Assembly: GCF_002950945.1 (NCBI RefSeq)
Contig: NZ_CP012673.1
Location: 11,957,501-12,021,500 of the forward strand
Direction of reading: 5' to 3'
DNA from: Sorangium cellulosum
GTDB lineage: Bacteria; Myxococcota_A; Polyangia; Polyangiales; Polyangiaceae
DNA: 64,000 nt
Positions 36,052 to 45,137 of this stretch are shown piece by piece. Below the pieces are notes generated by a model. That model did not search any database, had not been told where the DNA came from, and saw only the letters and a list, made by a program, of their open reading frames with translations. Position numbers and translations under genes: made by a program. Position 1 is the first letter of the stretch; the number at the start of each line of letters is the position of its first letter.

Positions 36052-39000
36052 TCACCCCTGCGCCGGCGCGGCCCCTGCCGGCGGCGCCGCGGTCTCCGCC
36101 TTCTTCTTCTTCTTCCGCCGGCTCTCCATCCACGCCTTGCGCGCCTCGAGCCACTTCGCGAGGTCCTTCGCCAGCCACCCGCCCTTCTGCCGCCCCACGA
36201 TGTCGCGCAGCAAGAGCGCGGCCTGCCCGTGGCCGATCCGCATGGCGAACAGGTCGTCCATCACGATCTTCGCCCACCGCGTCCGGCGCACCGAGTCCAT
36301 GTGGTCCACGAACTGCTCGACCCGCAGCAGCACCTTCGTCCCGAAACCCGTCTTGCCGGTCACCACGAGCGCCGCGGTCTTCTCCTTGTCCAGCGCCTCG
36401 AGCCTGCGGATCGCCCCCTCCATCAGGTTCGCGTGCTCGGCCCACTCCGCGCCGCCCTGCTCCTTGGCCGCGCGCACCGCCGCCAGCGCCTCGCGGAGAT
36501 CGATCAGGCCGAAGTCCGAGTACGACAGGAAGAACGTCAGCACCTCGCGCCGCGACGAGGCGTTGCTCTGCATCCGCTGGATCGCCGTCCTCACCCGGTC
36601 CATCGAGAGCCACCGGTACACGAAGTCGAGGCCCGTCCCCTTGATGTTCTGCGACCCCATCAGCCGCGCGTCGAAGCCCGGCGGCACCTCGCGCGTGATG
36701 AAGTCGATCACCTTGTCGCCCTTCGCGTCGGCGTTCCACAGGACCGCGATGCGCTCCAGGAAGAGCTCGCGGAACGCCACCCGGAACGCCTGGTTCGCCT
36801 CGGCGTCCGCGCCCCGCGACAGCGCCGCCTCCACCTCGGCCCGCGCCTTGTCGCGCCGCGCGAGCCGCCGCGCGAGCCGCGCCGCGTGGTGCACGATGTC
36901 CGGGCGGATGTCGTCCTCCCCCGCCGGCGGCGCGTGCGCCTCCAGCGCCTTCTTCACCGCCGCCTCGATCGCCTCGGGCTCGCCCTTCTTCCCCGCCACG
37001 TCGGGGCTCGCCACGATCGCCGCCGCCGCCGCCTCGTCGATCGCCGGCAGCGCCCGCAGCATCCGGGCGAGATCGTCCTCGAACGCGCCAGGCCGCGCCG
37101 GGACGCCCACCTTCTTCATCTGCTCGTCGAAGCGCCCGAGCGCGCGCTCCTTGCCGCCCTCGCCCGTGATCGTCATGTCGCGCAGCCGCGTGTCGAGCCC
37201 CTCGGTGATGAACTGCATCATCCCGCCGAGGTTCGAGTTGATCAGCACCACGTGATCGACCCCGATGTCCTCGACGACGATCTGCGCGAACACGCGCGAC
37301 CGCGCGACGCGGTCCGCCCGGTTGTTCACCACCATCACCGTCGCCTTGCCCGGCGTCGCGTCGATGTCGTGCTTGTCGAACGCGAGCCGCGTCCAGTTCG
37401 ACATGAACCCGGCGCGCTCGTTCGCGCTCATCCCGTTCGAGAACGTCAGCTTCCTCCCCCGGTAGGTCACCGTCGGGTACGTCTTCAGCACCCCGAGGTC
37501 GAGGATCACGTGGTCGGCGATCTCGACCAGCGCGAACTCGCGATCCACCCCGAAATGCTCCGCCAGCGCCAGCACCAGCGCCACGTTGCGCGGGTGCTCC
37601 TGGTACGGCAGCCGGTCGAGCAGGTCGACCGGGAGCAGGTCCGCGTCGATCGGCGGGATCGCGACGAGGTTCGTCCCCCGCCGCTGCGCCGCGTCCTTGA
37701 GCAGCGGGAGCATCTGCTCCTCCGTCGTGAACGACAGGCCGTCCGTCGGCATGAAGCGCGCGATCACCCGCGCCACGTCCTCGCCCCCCGGGCCCTGGAT
37801 GTCCTCGTGATCCGGGTAGGCGTTCGTCAGCGTCGTGATCTCGTCGCGCATCCACTCCGAGCAGAGCGTGTCGACGAACAGCGGCTGGAGCGCCATGCAC
37901 TCCCACAGGAACACCTGCGCGCGGAGGTTCCTGCCGGCGGCCAGGATGTTCCGCTGCTCCCAGATCGTCGCCTTGTCGTACGGGCGGTAGATGAAGATCT
38001 CCTGCGCCGGCAGGTCGCGCATCGCGTGGATGAACATCGCCTCGCAGCCGGTGGTCTTCACGACGACGTCGTACCGGAGCGCGTGGAAGAGCGCGGCCTT
38101 GAGCCGCTCGGAGCCGCTCTTGCCCCGCGTGCCCCAGCCGCCGATCGTGAGCGGGATGCCCCGCCGCGCGCGCTCGATGTGCGTCATGATCCACGCGGCC
38201 CGCAGGATCATGTACGCGAGCACGACCCACGCGACCCACGCGAGCTGCGTCGGGACGTTGCCCGCCGGCGACACGAGGTACGAGAAGAACCCGTCGATCC
38301 AGACCGGCAACGACGGGGCCGAGAGCCACGAGTCCCGGCCGATCTGCCAGATCGACGGCAGCGCGACGGCGAGGTACTTGCTCGGCAGGTGCGGCTCGAC
38401 GGCGTACGGGCGGCCGTCGACCTCGCCGCCCGTGTCGCCGAGCGCGACCGAGAAGCCGAGCTCGCCCATGAGCTGCGAGAAGCGCTTCTGCTCGGCGGGC
38501 TCCTGCGCGACGAGCGCGCGCATGCGGGCCTGCGCGTACCGGTCGTAGCGCAGCGTGATCAGGGCGCGGGCGCGCAGGCGGCGCGACAGCTCGGCCGGCG
38601 CGCGCACGGTGACCGCGCCGCGCGCCGTGATCAGGCGGACCTCGCGCTGGACGAGGCCGGCCGCGGCGAGCAGGTCGTCGATGCGCGGGACGAACGACCC
38701 CCAGCCGCCGACCGGCGGGTAGACGTGGCGCTCGCCGGGGACGCGCGTCGGCGTGACCTCCGCCATGCCGACGGGCGGCGCGACGATCTCGCCCGCGAAC
38801 TGGCGGCCGGCCGTGTGGATCCAGCCCTTGCGCTTGTCGGGCATCGGCGTGCGCATCTCGTGCACGAGGCGCCAGAGGCGGAAGCCGCGCGGCTCGCCCC
38901 GCGTGAGCAGGTACCGGCCCGGCCCCCGGCGCCGGAGCGAGTACGTCATGTCGCCGCGCGCCGCGACCGCGAGCGCGCGCTCGACGTCGCGGGGCTCGGC

Positions 39001-40608
39001 GTCGCGCGGGAGCTCGACCGGCGCGCTCTCGCCCTCGAGCAGCTCCGAGGCCGCGGCGACGATCGTCTGGCGGATGGACTCGGCGACCGGGCGGCTCTCG
39101 ACCTCGAGCAGCCGGAGCGCCGCGGCCGCCTCCTCGCACAGGTCGGGCGCGATCGCCGGGCGGCTCGCGAACTCGGAGAGCAGGTCGACGAACGTCGTGG
39201 CCGGCAGCGGGGCGTACGGCCCGGCGCAGAGGGTGCGGACCGCGTCGAGGGCCGCGCGGGACGCGAGCGGCGGGCCGGGGTTCGAGAGGGCCGCGCGCAC
39301 GGCGCGCTCGGCGAACGGCGCGGCCTCCACGTGGTCGGTCGCGTGGCGGGCGAGCTCCCGCATGGCGTAGCCGCGGACGCGCGGCGACGTGTCGCCCTCG
39401 GCGATCTCGCGCAGCGCCGTGAGGGCGCCCTCGCCGCCGAGCGCGACGAGCTGGCGCACGAGCTCCTGCCGGACGTGCTCGCTCGGGTCGTCGCGGGCGA
39501 GCAGCGCGATCGCGAGCGGGTCGGCGCTCGCGGGCGCGGCCGGGGGCTGGGCGCGCGCCGCGCCGCCGGCGGGCTCCGCGCTGAGCCGCGGCGCCGAGTC
39601 GGGCGCGTGCTCCTCCGGCGGCGGCTCGGCGTGCCCGGGCCGCTCGGCGCGCGCGGCGCCTGCGCCCGCGATCGGGATCACCGGCGCGACGGGGCGGGCG
39701 GCGGCGCCGAGCAGGCGCAGGGCGTTGCGCCGGAGGATGGGGCCGTCCCTGTCGTCGGGGTTGCGCGTGCGGATGCGGTCGGCGAGCAGCGAGAACGCCT
39801 CGTCCGGGAAGAGCAGGACGCCGATCTCGAGGGCGGCGATCTGCACCCAGCGGGACGCGCCCACGCCGCGCGACCACGCGAGCACGGCGCGGGCCGCGTC
39901 GAGGCCGAGGTGGGCGAGCCGCTCGCGCGCGGGGATGCGGTGCAGGAGGGCGACCGCGGCGAGCAGGGCGGACCGGCGGACGGGCGCGGGGCGGCTCGGC
40001 TCCGCGTGCGCCATGGCGAGCCGGAGGACGCCGCCGTCGCGGGCGACGTGCAGGGCGTCGATCGGGTCGTCGAGGCGCCGGGCGAGGTCGGTGAGCGCGT
40101 GGTAGGCGACCTCGATCTCGTCGAGGCGGTCGGCGATCGCGGTGGCGAAGCGCTCCTGGGCCGCCTCGAGGTCGAGGTTGCGCCCGAGCGCGGACATGTC
40201 GCCGGCCTGCTCGAGGCGCGCCGCGAGCCAGCCGACGAGGGGCGGGCCGCCGGCCTTCTTGCCGCGCTCCCGCGCCCAGATGCGGAGCTGCCGGGCGAGG
40301 AGCTCGCGCCGCTCGGCCGGGGTGGCGGCCGACTGGTAAGCGATCACGAGCGCGGACTCGGCGCCGCGCAGCCGGTCGACCTCGGCGACCGCGCCGTCGG
40401 CGCACCGCGCGAGCGCGGCGAGCAGCGCGGGCTTGGGGTGCTCCTCGTCGCCCAGATCGGCCGTGACGCGCGCGACGACCGCATCGACGGCCCGCGGCCT
40501 GAGGCGCGCCTCGAGCGGGGGGAGGCTGTCCTCGATCTCCTCGGCGATCGACCGCGGCGCGGCGGTCCAGCCGTCGGTCAGCGACGGCAGCGACGGGCGC
40601 GCGCTCAC
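36052..40608 (-). CDS. HEAT-like repeat protein fused to a PgsB/CapB-like amide ligase domain
   Basis: A 1518-residue protein. Residues about 1-600 are helical with HEAT-like repeats (ERLAHLGLDAARAVLAW, RQELVRQLVALGGEGALTAL, VRGYAMRELARHATDHVEAA). A transmembrane helix (about 786-806, WVAWVVLAYMILRAAWIM) precedes a domain resembling PgsB/CapB of poly-gamma-glutamate synthesis: TIGGWGTRGKSGSERLKAAL (P-loop, about residue 825), VVKTTGCEAMF, LWECMALQPLF, TNAYPDHEDIQGPGGEDVA, RFMPTDGLSFTTEEQ and VVNNRADRVARS. About 400 further residues end in a Lys-rich tail (RRKKKKKAE). PgsB joins amino acids through an acyl phosphate at the membrane. No pgsC or pgsA neighbours are seen, so the product is unknown. 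GTG 40608 (SARPSLPSLTDG) is chosen; upstream frame overlaps the opposite gene. Confidence 0.72.
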   Translation of the reverse strand: MSARPSLPSLTDGWTAAPRSIAEEIEDSLPPLEARLRPRAVDAVVARVTADLGDEEHPKPALLAALARCADGAVAEVDRLRGAESALVIAYQSAATPAERRELLARQLRIWARERGKKAGGPPLVGWLAARLEQAGDMSALGRNLDLEAAQERFATAIADRLDEIEVAYHALTDLARRLDDPIDALHVARDGGVLRLAMAHAEPSRPAPVRRSALLAAVALLHRIPARERLAHLGLDAARAVLAWSRGVGASRWVQIAALEIGVLLFPDEAFSLLADRIRTRNPDDRDGPILRRNALRLLGAAARPVAPVIPIAGAGAARAERPGHAEPPPEEHAPDSAPRLSAEPAGGAARAQPPAAPASADPLAIALLARDDPSEHVRQELVRQLVALGGEGALTALREIAEGDTSPRVRGYAMRELARHATDHVEAAPFAERAVRAALSNPGPPLASRAALDAVRTLCAGPYAPLPATTFVDLLSEFASRPAIAPDLCEEAAAALRLLEVESRPVAESIRQTIVAAASELLEGESAPVELPRDAEPRDVERALAVAARGDMTYSLRRRGPGRYLLTRGEPRGFRLWRLVHEMRTPMPDKRKGWIHTAGRQFAGEIVAPPVGMAEVTPTRVPGERHVYPPVGGWGSFVPRIDDLLAAAGLVQREVRLITARGAVTVRAPAELSRRLRARALITLRYDRYAQARMRALVAQEPAEQKRFSQLMGELGFSVALGDTGGEVDGRPYAVEPHLPSKYLAVALPSIWQIGRDSWLSAPSLPVWIDGFFSYLVSPAGNVPTQLAWVAWVVLAYMILRAAWIMTHIERARRGIPLTIGGWGTRGKSGSERLKAALFHALRYDVVVKTTGCEAMFIHAMRDLPAQEIFIYRPYDKATIWEQRNILAAGRNLRAQVFLWECMALQPLFVDTLCSEWMRDEITTLTNAYPDHEDIQGPGGEDVARVIARFMPTDGLSFTTEEQMLPLLKDAAQRRGTNLVAIPPIDADLLPVDLLDRLPYQEHPRNVALVLALAEHFGVDREFALVEIADHVILDLGVLKTYPTVTYRGRKLTFSNGMSANERAGFMSNWTRLAFDKHDIDATPGKATVMVVNNRADRVARSRVFAQIVVEDIGVDHVVLINSNLGGMMQFITEGLDTRLRDMTITGEGGKERALGRFDEQMKKVGVPARPGAFEDDLARMLRALPAIDEAAAAAIVASPDVAGKKGEPEAIEAAVKKALEAHAPPAGEDDIRPDIVHHAARLARRLARRDKARAEVEAALSRGADAEANQAFRVAFRELFLERIAVLWNADAKGDKVIDFITREVPPGFDARLMGSQNIKGTGLDFVYRWLSMDRVRTAIQRMQSNASSRREVLTFFLSYSDFGLIDLREALAAVRAAKEQGGAEWAEHANLMEGAIRRLEALDKEKTAALVVTGKTGFGTKVLLRVEQFVDHMDSVRRTRWAKIVMDDLFAMRIGHGQAALLLRDIVGRQKGGWLAKDLAKWLEARKAWMESRRKKKKKAETAAPPAGAAPAQG

Positions 40609-40846
40609 GGCGCCCCCGCGCGCGCAGGCTCGGGCAAGGGACGGCGTTGCGGCGGGAAGCGAAGGGCACCGTACGGCGAGACCATCGGCGGACGAGCAGC
40701 GTACACCGGGACACCGGCGCGCGTGTGGATCGCGCCGGCTCCGCGCGCCGGACACGGCCGCAGCGCGAGGCGTCTCGCCCGGAGGGTCGCGAGCATATTT
40801 GTGACCGGGGCAACAATGTAGGGAATCTGTTACCCTCCCCGCACAG

Positions 40847-42349
40847 ATGTTCTCGCTCACACCACGGTGGTTCGGGATGGGCGCCGGAGGTGCCGTCGCG
40901 TTCTGCTGCATTTCGTGCTCCGCGAGCCCCGAGCCGCCCGACAAGGCCGCGGGCAGCGGTGGCGCGGCCTCGTCGACCCAGGCCGCGAGCTCCTCGACCG
41001 GGGCCGCGACCTCGTCCAGCACGGGCAGCGGCGGCGCCGGCCCGGGCAGCAGCTGCGCCGATCCCCTCCCGCTCGAGCTCGGTCAGGTGACCGAAGGCAA
41101 CCTCGCCGTCGACGGGCAGGAGGACCACTACCGCTTTCACGGGCGGAGAGGCCAGGTCCTCCAGGTCGACATCGACGCCATGAGCTTCGCCGCGGTGCCG
41201 TTCGACCCTCGGTACATCGACTCGGTCGTGACGCTGTTCCACGGAGACGGCTCCCAGCTGGCGCAGAACAACAACGACCTCCTCGATGCGCTCGCGACCG
41301 ACAGTCGCTTTCAGACCATCCTCCCCGCAGACGGCGAGTATTGCCTCCGCGTCACCGACTGCTCCACGCTCATCGAGCGCCCGGAGAACAACTGCGCGAC
41401 CGGAGAGAAGCTCTTCACCCGGTACGAGCTCCGGATCGACGAGCTCACCGACGAGCCGCTCGACAGCAACACGACCGATCTGGGGGACAACGACGGATCC
41501 AACTCGGCCACGCCGGTGACCTACGTCAACCAGGGTGGCAGTTACGGGACATCGAGCCTATGGGGCACGTTCCAGGATCCGGCGGACGTCGACCTCTTCA
41601 GCTTCACCGTCCCTCTCGATCTCGTCGCGCAGCGCGCCGACGTGCGTGCCGCGGCCTATTTCTACATCACACCGAGCGGGCTGGAAGGCAACGGCTCGAC
41701 GGCGCCGACGGGCAGGATCTCCGTCGTGGATCCGGGCGCGCCAGAGGTGAGCCTCGCCGAGATCGAGGGAGCAAACAGCACGTTGCTCGTCGCGCCGGTG
41801 GAGCCCGGCAAGGAGCGCTGGCTCGTCGTGAGGCGCGCGGGCGACACGGCTGGCGCGAGCGACTTCTACTTCCTTCACCACGCTCTGGGCTGGGGCCTCT
41901 CGCTCGAGACGGAGCGAGGTTCCGGCGAGAACGACAGCCCGGAGACCGCCGCGCCAATCCAGGTCGTGCCGTACGGCGTGGAGTCGCCCATCGCGCCGGG
42001 GAGCAAAGCCGAGATCGAGGGCGATCTCGCCTCCGTCCCCGAGGACCGCGACCATTTCGCCATGGATGTGCCCGCCGGCCTGCCGTGGGTGAGCGCCCGC
42101 TGTGATGCTCATCATCACGGATCGGGCCTCCGGGGCTTCCGGGTGTCCTTGCTGACCGAGGAGGGCGACCTGCTCGCACCTCTCTCCACCAGCCTCGAGG
42201 AGGCGCATGAGCCGACACGTATCCGAAGGTCCTACACCGGCGGCCTCAGCCGGATCCTCCTCAAGCTGGAGGCCGCGTCGCAGGATGTCGGCGTGACAAG
42301 CTCTTTTTATCGCTGCAGTGTTTATTTCTATCCACGCGCTTGGCCCTGA
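40847..42349 (+). CDS. PPC-domain-like surface lipoprotein (copy 1 of tandem pair)
   Basis: 500 residues. The signal (GAGGAVAFCCISC) ends in a Cys followed by SASPEPPDK; a Ser/Gly/Ala-rich linker follows. Three beta-sandwich modules resemble bacterial pre-peptidase C-terminal (PPC) domains: VDGQEDHYRFHGRRGQVLQV, DSVVTLFHGDGSQLAQNNND, FQTILPADGEYCLRVTD; DPADVDLFSFTVP; VPEDRDHFAMDVPAG. No peptidase is attached, so it probably serves in surface binding or adhesion. It is paralogous to the next gene, with the same order of motifs over the full length. Confidence 0.78.
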   Translation: MFSLTPRWFGMGAGGAVAFCCISCSASPEPPDKAAGSGGAASSTQAASSSTGAATSSSTGSGGAGPGSSCADPLPLELGQVTEGNLAVDGQEDHYRFHGRRGQVLQVDIDAMSFAAVPFDPRYIDSVVTLFHGDGSQLAQNNNDLLDALATDSRFQTILPADGEYCLRVTDCSTLIERPENNCATGEKLFTRYELRIDELTDEPLDSNTTDLGDNDGSNSATPVTYVNQGGSYGTSSLWGTFQDPADVDLFSFTVPLDLVAQRADVRAAAYFYITPSGLEGNGSTAPTGRISVVDPGAPEVSLAEIEGANSTLLVAPVEPGKERWLVVRRAGDTAGASDFYFLHHALGWGLSLETERGSGENDSPETAAPIQVVPYGVESPIAPGSKAEIEGDLASVPEDRDHFAMDVPAGLPWVSARCDAHHHGSGLRGFRVSLLTEEGDLLAPLSTSLEEAHEPTRIRRSYTGGLSRILLKLEAASQDVGVTSSFYRCSVYFYPRAWP

Positions 42350-42403
42350 GATCGTCGGTCCAGAAGCAATCTGGGCGCGCCCTGATACCCCCTGGCGTGC
42401 GCC

Positions 42404-42431
42404 CTGACAACCCTCTAGGGGCTGCTATTCT
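42404..42431 (+). promoter_or_regulatory. Candidate sigma-70-type promoter of second PPC lipoprotein gene
   Basis: CTGACA (42404-42409) and TATTCT (42426-42431) are separated by 16 bases. Transcription would begin near 42438, just before the first candidate start codons. Weak but the best match to a housekeeping promoter upstream of a gene in this stretch. Confidence 0.35.
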
Positions 42432-42450
42432 GCCGGGCATGAAGGTGGCC

Positions 42451-43938
42451 ATGGAGAGAAAACTCTTGTCGGGGCTCGGCGCAGGAGGAGCCCTCGCGCT
42501 CCTCCTCGCTGCGTGCGCGAGCGGCAGCCCGTCGCACCTCGATCCTGGCAGCGACGGTTATGGCGGGGGCACGGGCGCCGCCACGTCGAGCCAGACGACG
42601 AGCTCGTCGGCCCAGACCACGAGCTCGTCGAGCGCAAGCGACGGCTCCACGCCGGAACGCAGCTGCGCCGATGCTATCCATGTTCCGCTCAACAGGAGAA
42701 CGTCGGGAGCCCGTCTCGAGGTGAACGGGGAGGAGGACTACTACAGCTTCCGCGCCCGGAAGGGCCAGGCAGTCTACCTCGACATCGACACCGTGAGCGC
42801 CAGCCTCCGCCAGCGCGAGCACATCGACACCGTGCTCACGCTGTTCTCCCCGGATGGCACCCAGATCGCGGAGAACAACGACAGCATCGGGCTCCTCGAG
42901 CTCGAGAGCACCCTGTACACGATCCTGCCCGAAGACGGCGAGTACTGCCTCCGCGTCGCCGATTGCTTCGCCTTCTACGAGCGTCCCGAGGAGCACTGCA
43001 GCGGGCTGCCCGGCAGGAGGGTCACCGGGTATGACCTCACCGTCGCCGCGATGATCGACGGGCCGAACGATCCCATGACGAGCGACCGGGAGAGCAGCGA
43101 CGAGTCCAGCGCGGCCACGCCGGTCGGGTACCTCGAGGTGCAGGGACAGTACTCGCTCTCCGCCATCTGGGGCACGTTCCGCGATCCGGCGGACGTCGAT
43201 GTCTTCAGCTTCGCGGTCCCCGACGATTTCGAGCAGGCCGCAGTGGGGACGCGGATGAGCGCCGATTTCTACATCATGCCGAGCGGCCCGGAGGGCAGCG
43301 GCTCGACGGCGCCGACTGGCAAGGTGACCATCGTCGATCCGGCCGAGCCGGACGTGCCCCTCGCCGAGATCGACGGCGCGGGCAGCACGCACCTCATGGC
43401 GCCGATCGAGCTCGGCGAGGAGTACTGGCTCGTCGTGCGGCGCGGGAGCGGGGCTATCGGCGACAACGAGTTCTATGTCATCACGCATTACGCGAACGAC
43501 GGCCCGCCGCTCGAGATGGAGCAAGGCGCCGGGGCGAACGACACCCCGAAGACAGCGGAGCCGCTCAAGACGAGCTCGACCTCGCCGGATCTCCCGATCG
43601 ATAACATCGCTCGCGTCGAGGGGGATCTCGTCGCCGCCCCCGAGGACATCGACGTCTTCCGCGTGGAGGTGCCGCCCGACATGGGGTGGGTGAGCGCGAT
43701 GTGCGAGGTCCGGCACGTGGGCTCCGGCCTCCGGGATTTCAAGGCGTCGCTCCTCACGGAAGACGGCGACCTCATCGCGCCCCTGGCCACCAGCCACGAG
43801 GAGGCGCACGAGCCGACGCGGATCCGGCAGACGCCGCTCGGAGGCGCCCGCAGCCTCCTCCTCAAGGTGGAGGCCGGATCGCAGGACCCCGCCGTGAAGA
43901 GCGCCTTTTACCGCTGCGCTGTCAATTTCTACAAGTGA
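42451..43938 (+). CDS. PPC-domain-like surface lipoprotein (copy 2 of tandem pair)
   Basis: About 495 residues. Signal LLSGLGAGGALALLLAACAS has the acylated Cys in LAACAS. The module order mirrors copy 1: VNGEEDYYSFRARKGQAVYL, DTVLTLFSPDGTQIAENNDS, YTILPEDGEYCLRVAD, DPADVDVFSFAVP, APEDIDVFRVEVPP and a C-terminal FYRCAVNFYK. The first copy likewise ends near FYRCSVYFYP. Two starts are possible: ATG 42439 has no binding site, whereas ATG 42451 has GAAGG five bases upstream, so I chose 42451. The pair probably arose by tandem duplication and has diverged. Confidence 0.78.
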   Translation: MERKLLSGLGAGGALALLLAACASGSPSHLDPGSDGYGGGTGAATSSQTTSSSAQTTSSSSASDGSTPERSCADAIHVPLNRRTSGARLEVNGEEDYYSFRARKGQAVYLDIDTVSASLRQREHIDTVLTLFSPDGTQIAENNDSIGLLELESTLYTILPEDGEYCLRVADCFAFYERPEEHCSGLPGRRVTGYDLTVAAMIDGPNDPMTSDRESSDESSAATPVGYLEVQGQYSLSAIWGTFRDPADVDVFSFAVPDDFEQAAVGTRMSADFYIMPSGPEGSGSTAPTGKVTIVDPAEPDVPLAEIDGAGSTHLMAPIELGEEYWLVVRRGSGAIGDNEFYVITHYANDGPPLEMEQGAGANDTPKTAEPLKTSSTSPDLPIDNIARVEGDLVAAPEDIDVFRVEVPPDMGWVSAMCEVRHVGSGLRDFKASLLTEDGDLIAPLATSHEEAHEPTRIRQTPLGGARSLLLKVEAGSQDPAVKSAFYRCAVNFYK

Positions 43939-43942
43939 GCCT

Positions 43943-43961
43943 GCCGGGCGCTTCGCCCGGC
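43943..43961. terminator. Bidirectional hairpin between convergent genes
   Basis: GCCGGGCG, loop CTT, CGCCCGGC: a perfect 8-bp stem placed between the stop of the PPC lipoprotein (43938) and the stop of the metallopeptidase gene (43966). Its position between two converging genes supports a shared terminator. Confidence 0.55.
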
Positions 43962-43965
43962 GCCG

Positions 43966-44805
43966 TCAGGGCGTGCCCTCCGCGAACGTGTCGCAGTTCT
44001 CGACGCGCCCGCCCTGCATTCCGCGCTTGAACCACGCGACCCGCTGCGCGGACGAGCCGTGTGTCCACGTCTCCGGGTTGACCCTGCCGGAGGCGCTCTT
44101 CTGGAGCCGGTCGTCGCCGATGGCGGATGCGGCCTGGAGGGCCTCCTCGGCGTCGCCTGTCTCGAGCAGGTCGCGCTTCGCCGTCGAGTGGGCCCATACG
44201 CCGGCGAGGCAGTCCGCCTGGAGCTCCATGCGCACGGAGAGCGCGTTCCGGTCGCCGGGGCTCGCCTGCTGCTGCTGGCGCACGCGCCGCTCGATCCCGA
44301 GCACGTTCTGCACGTGGTGGCCGATCTCGTGGGCGAGCACGTACGCCTGGGCGAAGTCGCCGGGCGCGCCGAAGCGGGCCTTGAGCTCGCGGTAGAAGCC
44401 GAGATCGATGTACGCCTTCTGGTCTGCCGGGCAGTAGAAGGGGCCCATGGCCGACTCGCCGAAGCCGCACCCCGACCGCACGGAGTCGGTGAACAGCACG
44501 AGCTTCGCGTCGGGGTACGTCTGCCCCATGCGGCGGAACTCCTGCGTCCACACCCCCTGGATGTCCTCGATGAGGAAGTGCATGAAGTCGACGAGCCGCT
44601 CCTCCTCGGGCGAGCTCGCGCGCTCTGCCTGGGCGCCCGGCAGCGAGACGCCTTGACCGGCGCCCACCTGGCCGAGGAAGTCCTTCCCGAACACGAGCGA
44701 GAGGGCCAGGAGGAGCAACGTCCCGCCCACGCCCATCTTCGCGCCGCCGGAGAGGCCTCGGCGGTCTTCGACGTTCGAGCTGCGTGTGCCTGATGTCCAG
44801 CGCAT
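43966..44805 (-). CDS. YpfJ-type neutral zinc metallopeptidase
   Basis: About 279 residues of the YpfJ-type 'neutral zinc metallopeptidase' family. Start ATG 44805 gives the typical opening MRWTSGTRSSNVEDRRGLSG; upstream in-frame codons lack family similarity. A transmembrane helix (GGTLLLLALSLVFG) is followed by an outer domain with the zinc site VLAHEIGHHVQNVLG (about residue 158) and the third-ligand region LQADCLAGVWAHS. It is presumably a membrane-anchored protease facing the periplasm; the substrate is not known. Convergent with the PPC lipoprotein gene. Confidence 0.9.
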   Translation of the reverse strand: MRWTSGTRSSNVEDRRGLSGGAKMGVGGTLLLLALSLVFGKDFLGQVGAGQGVSLPGAQAERASSPEEERLVDFMHFLIEDIQGVWTQEFRRMGQTYPDAKLVLFTDSVRSGCGFGESAMGPFYCPADQKAYIDLGFYRELKARFGAPGDFAQAYVLAHEIGHHVQNVLGIERRVRQQQQASPGDRNALSVRMELQADCLAGVWAHSTAKRDLLETGDAEEALQAASAIGDDRLQKSASGRVNPETWTHGSSAQRVAWFKRGMQGGRVENCDTFAEGTP

Positions 44806-45137
44806 AGCAGAAGGACGTATAGCGTGGAGTGCGGATCGGGTGCTACCTGAGCTTTCCGTCGGGACGCCATGCATGCGGTCGCCGGGGTCTCGCGATCTGG
44901 GTCCTGTCGTGGTGGAGGGAGGTTGAGGGGCCGCGGGGGGATGGCGCGGCTCCTGCGCGCGCGGCTCGCCGGCGGTGGCCGGGAAGACGGCGGGGACCGG
45001 GCTGTCGATCGTGTGATGAGGGCCGCCGCAGGGGGTCGGAGGTGGGTGGTGTTACCGGCGCGCGGCGCGCGGCGCGCGGCGCAGGAGCGCTGCGGTCGCC
45101 CTCGCTCCCTTGCGTCTCCCGGGGGCCCGGTGGGATC
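44806..45137. other. Intergenic region upstream of the peroxiredoxin gene
   Basis: About 330 bases between divergent starts. It contains three tandem copies of the heptamer CGCGGCG at 45061-45081. No gene supported. Confidence 0.35.

Noticed and set aside
36229..40821. A 1530-codon plus-strand open frame opposite the HEAT/PgsB gene
   Set aside because: Composition is typical of an antisense shadow (Arg/His/Leu/Val-rich), with no family signal.
40609..41022. Upstream extension of the HEAT/PgsB gene
   Set aside because: It runs opposite the signal peptide of the first PPC lipoprotein and reads as low-complexity sequence.
35930..41242. A very long open frame of about 1770 codons in another frame of the HEAT/PgsB region
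   Set aside because: It is Arg/Pro/Ala-rich without domain motifs and overlaps the frame that carries the P-loop and HEAT motifs; high GC leaves shadow frames open.
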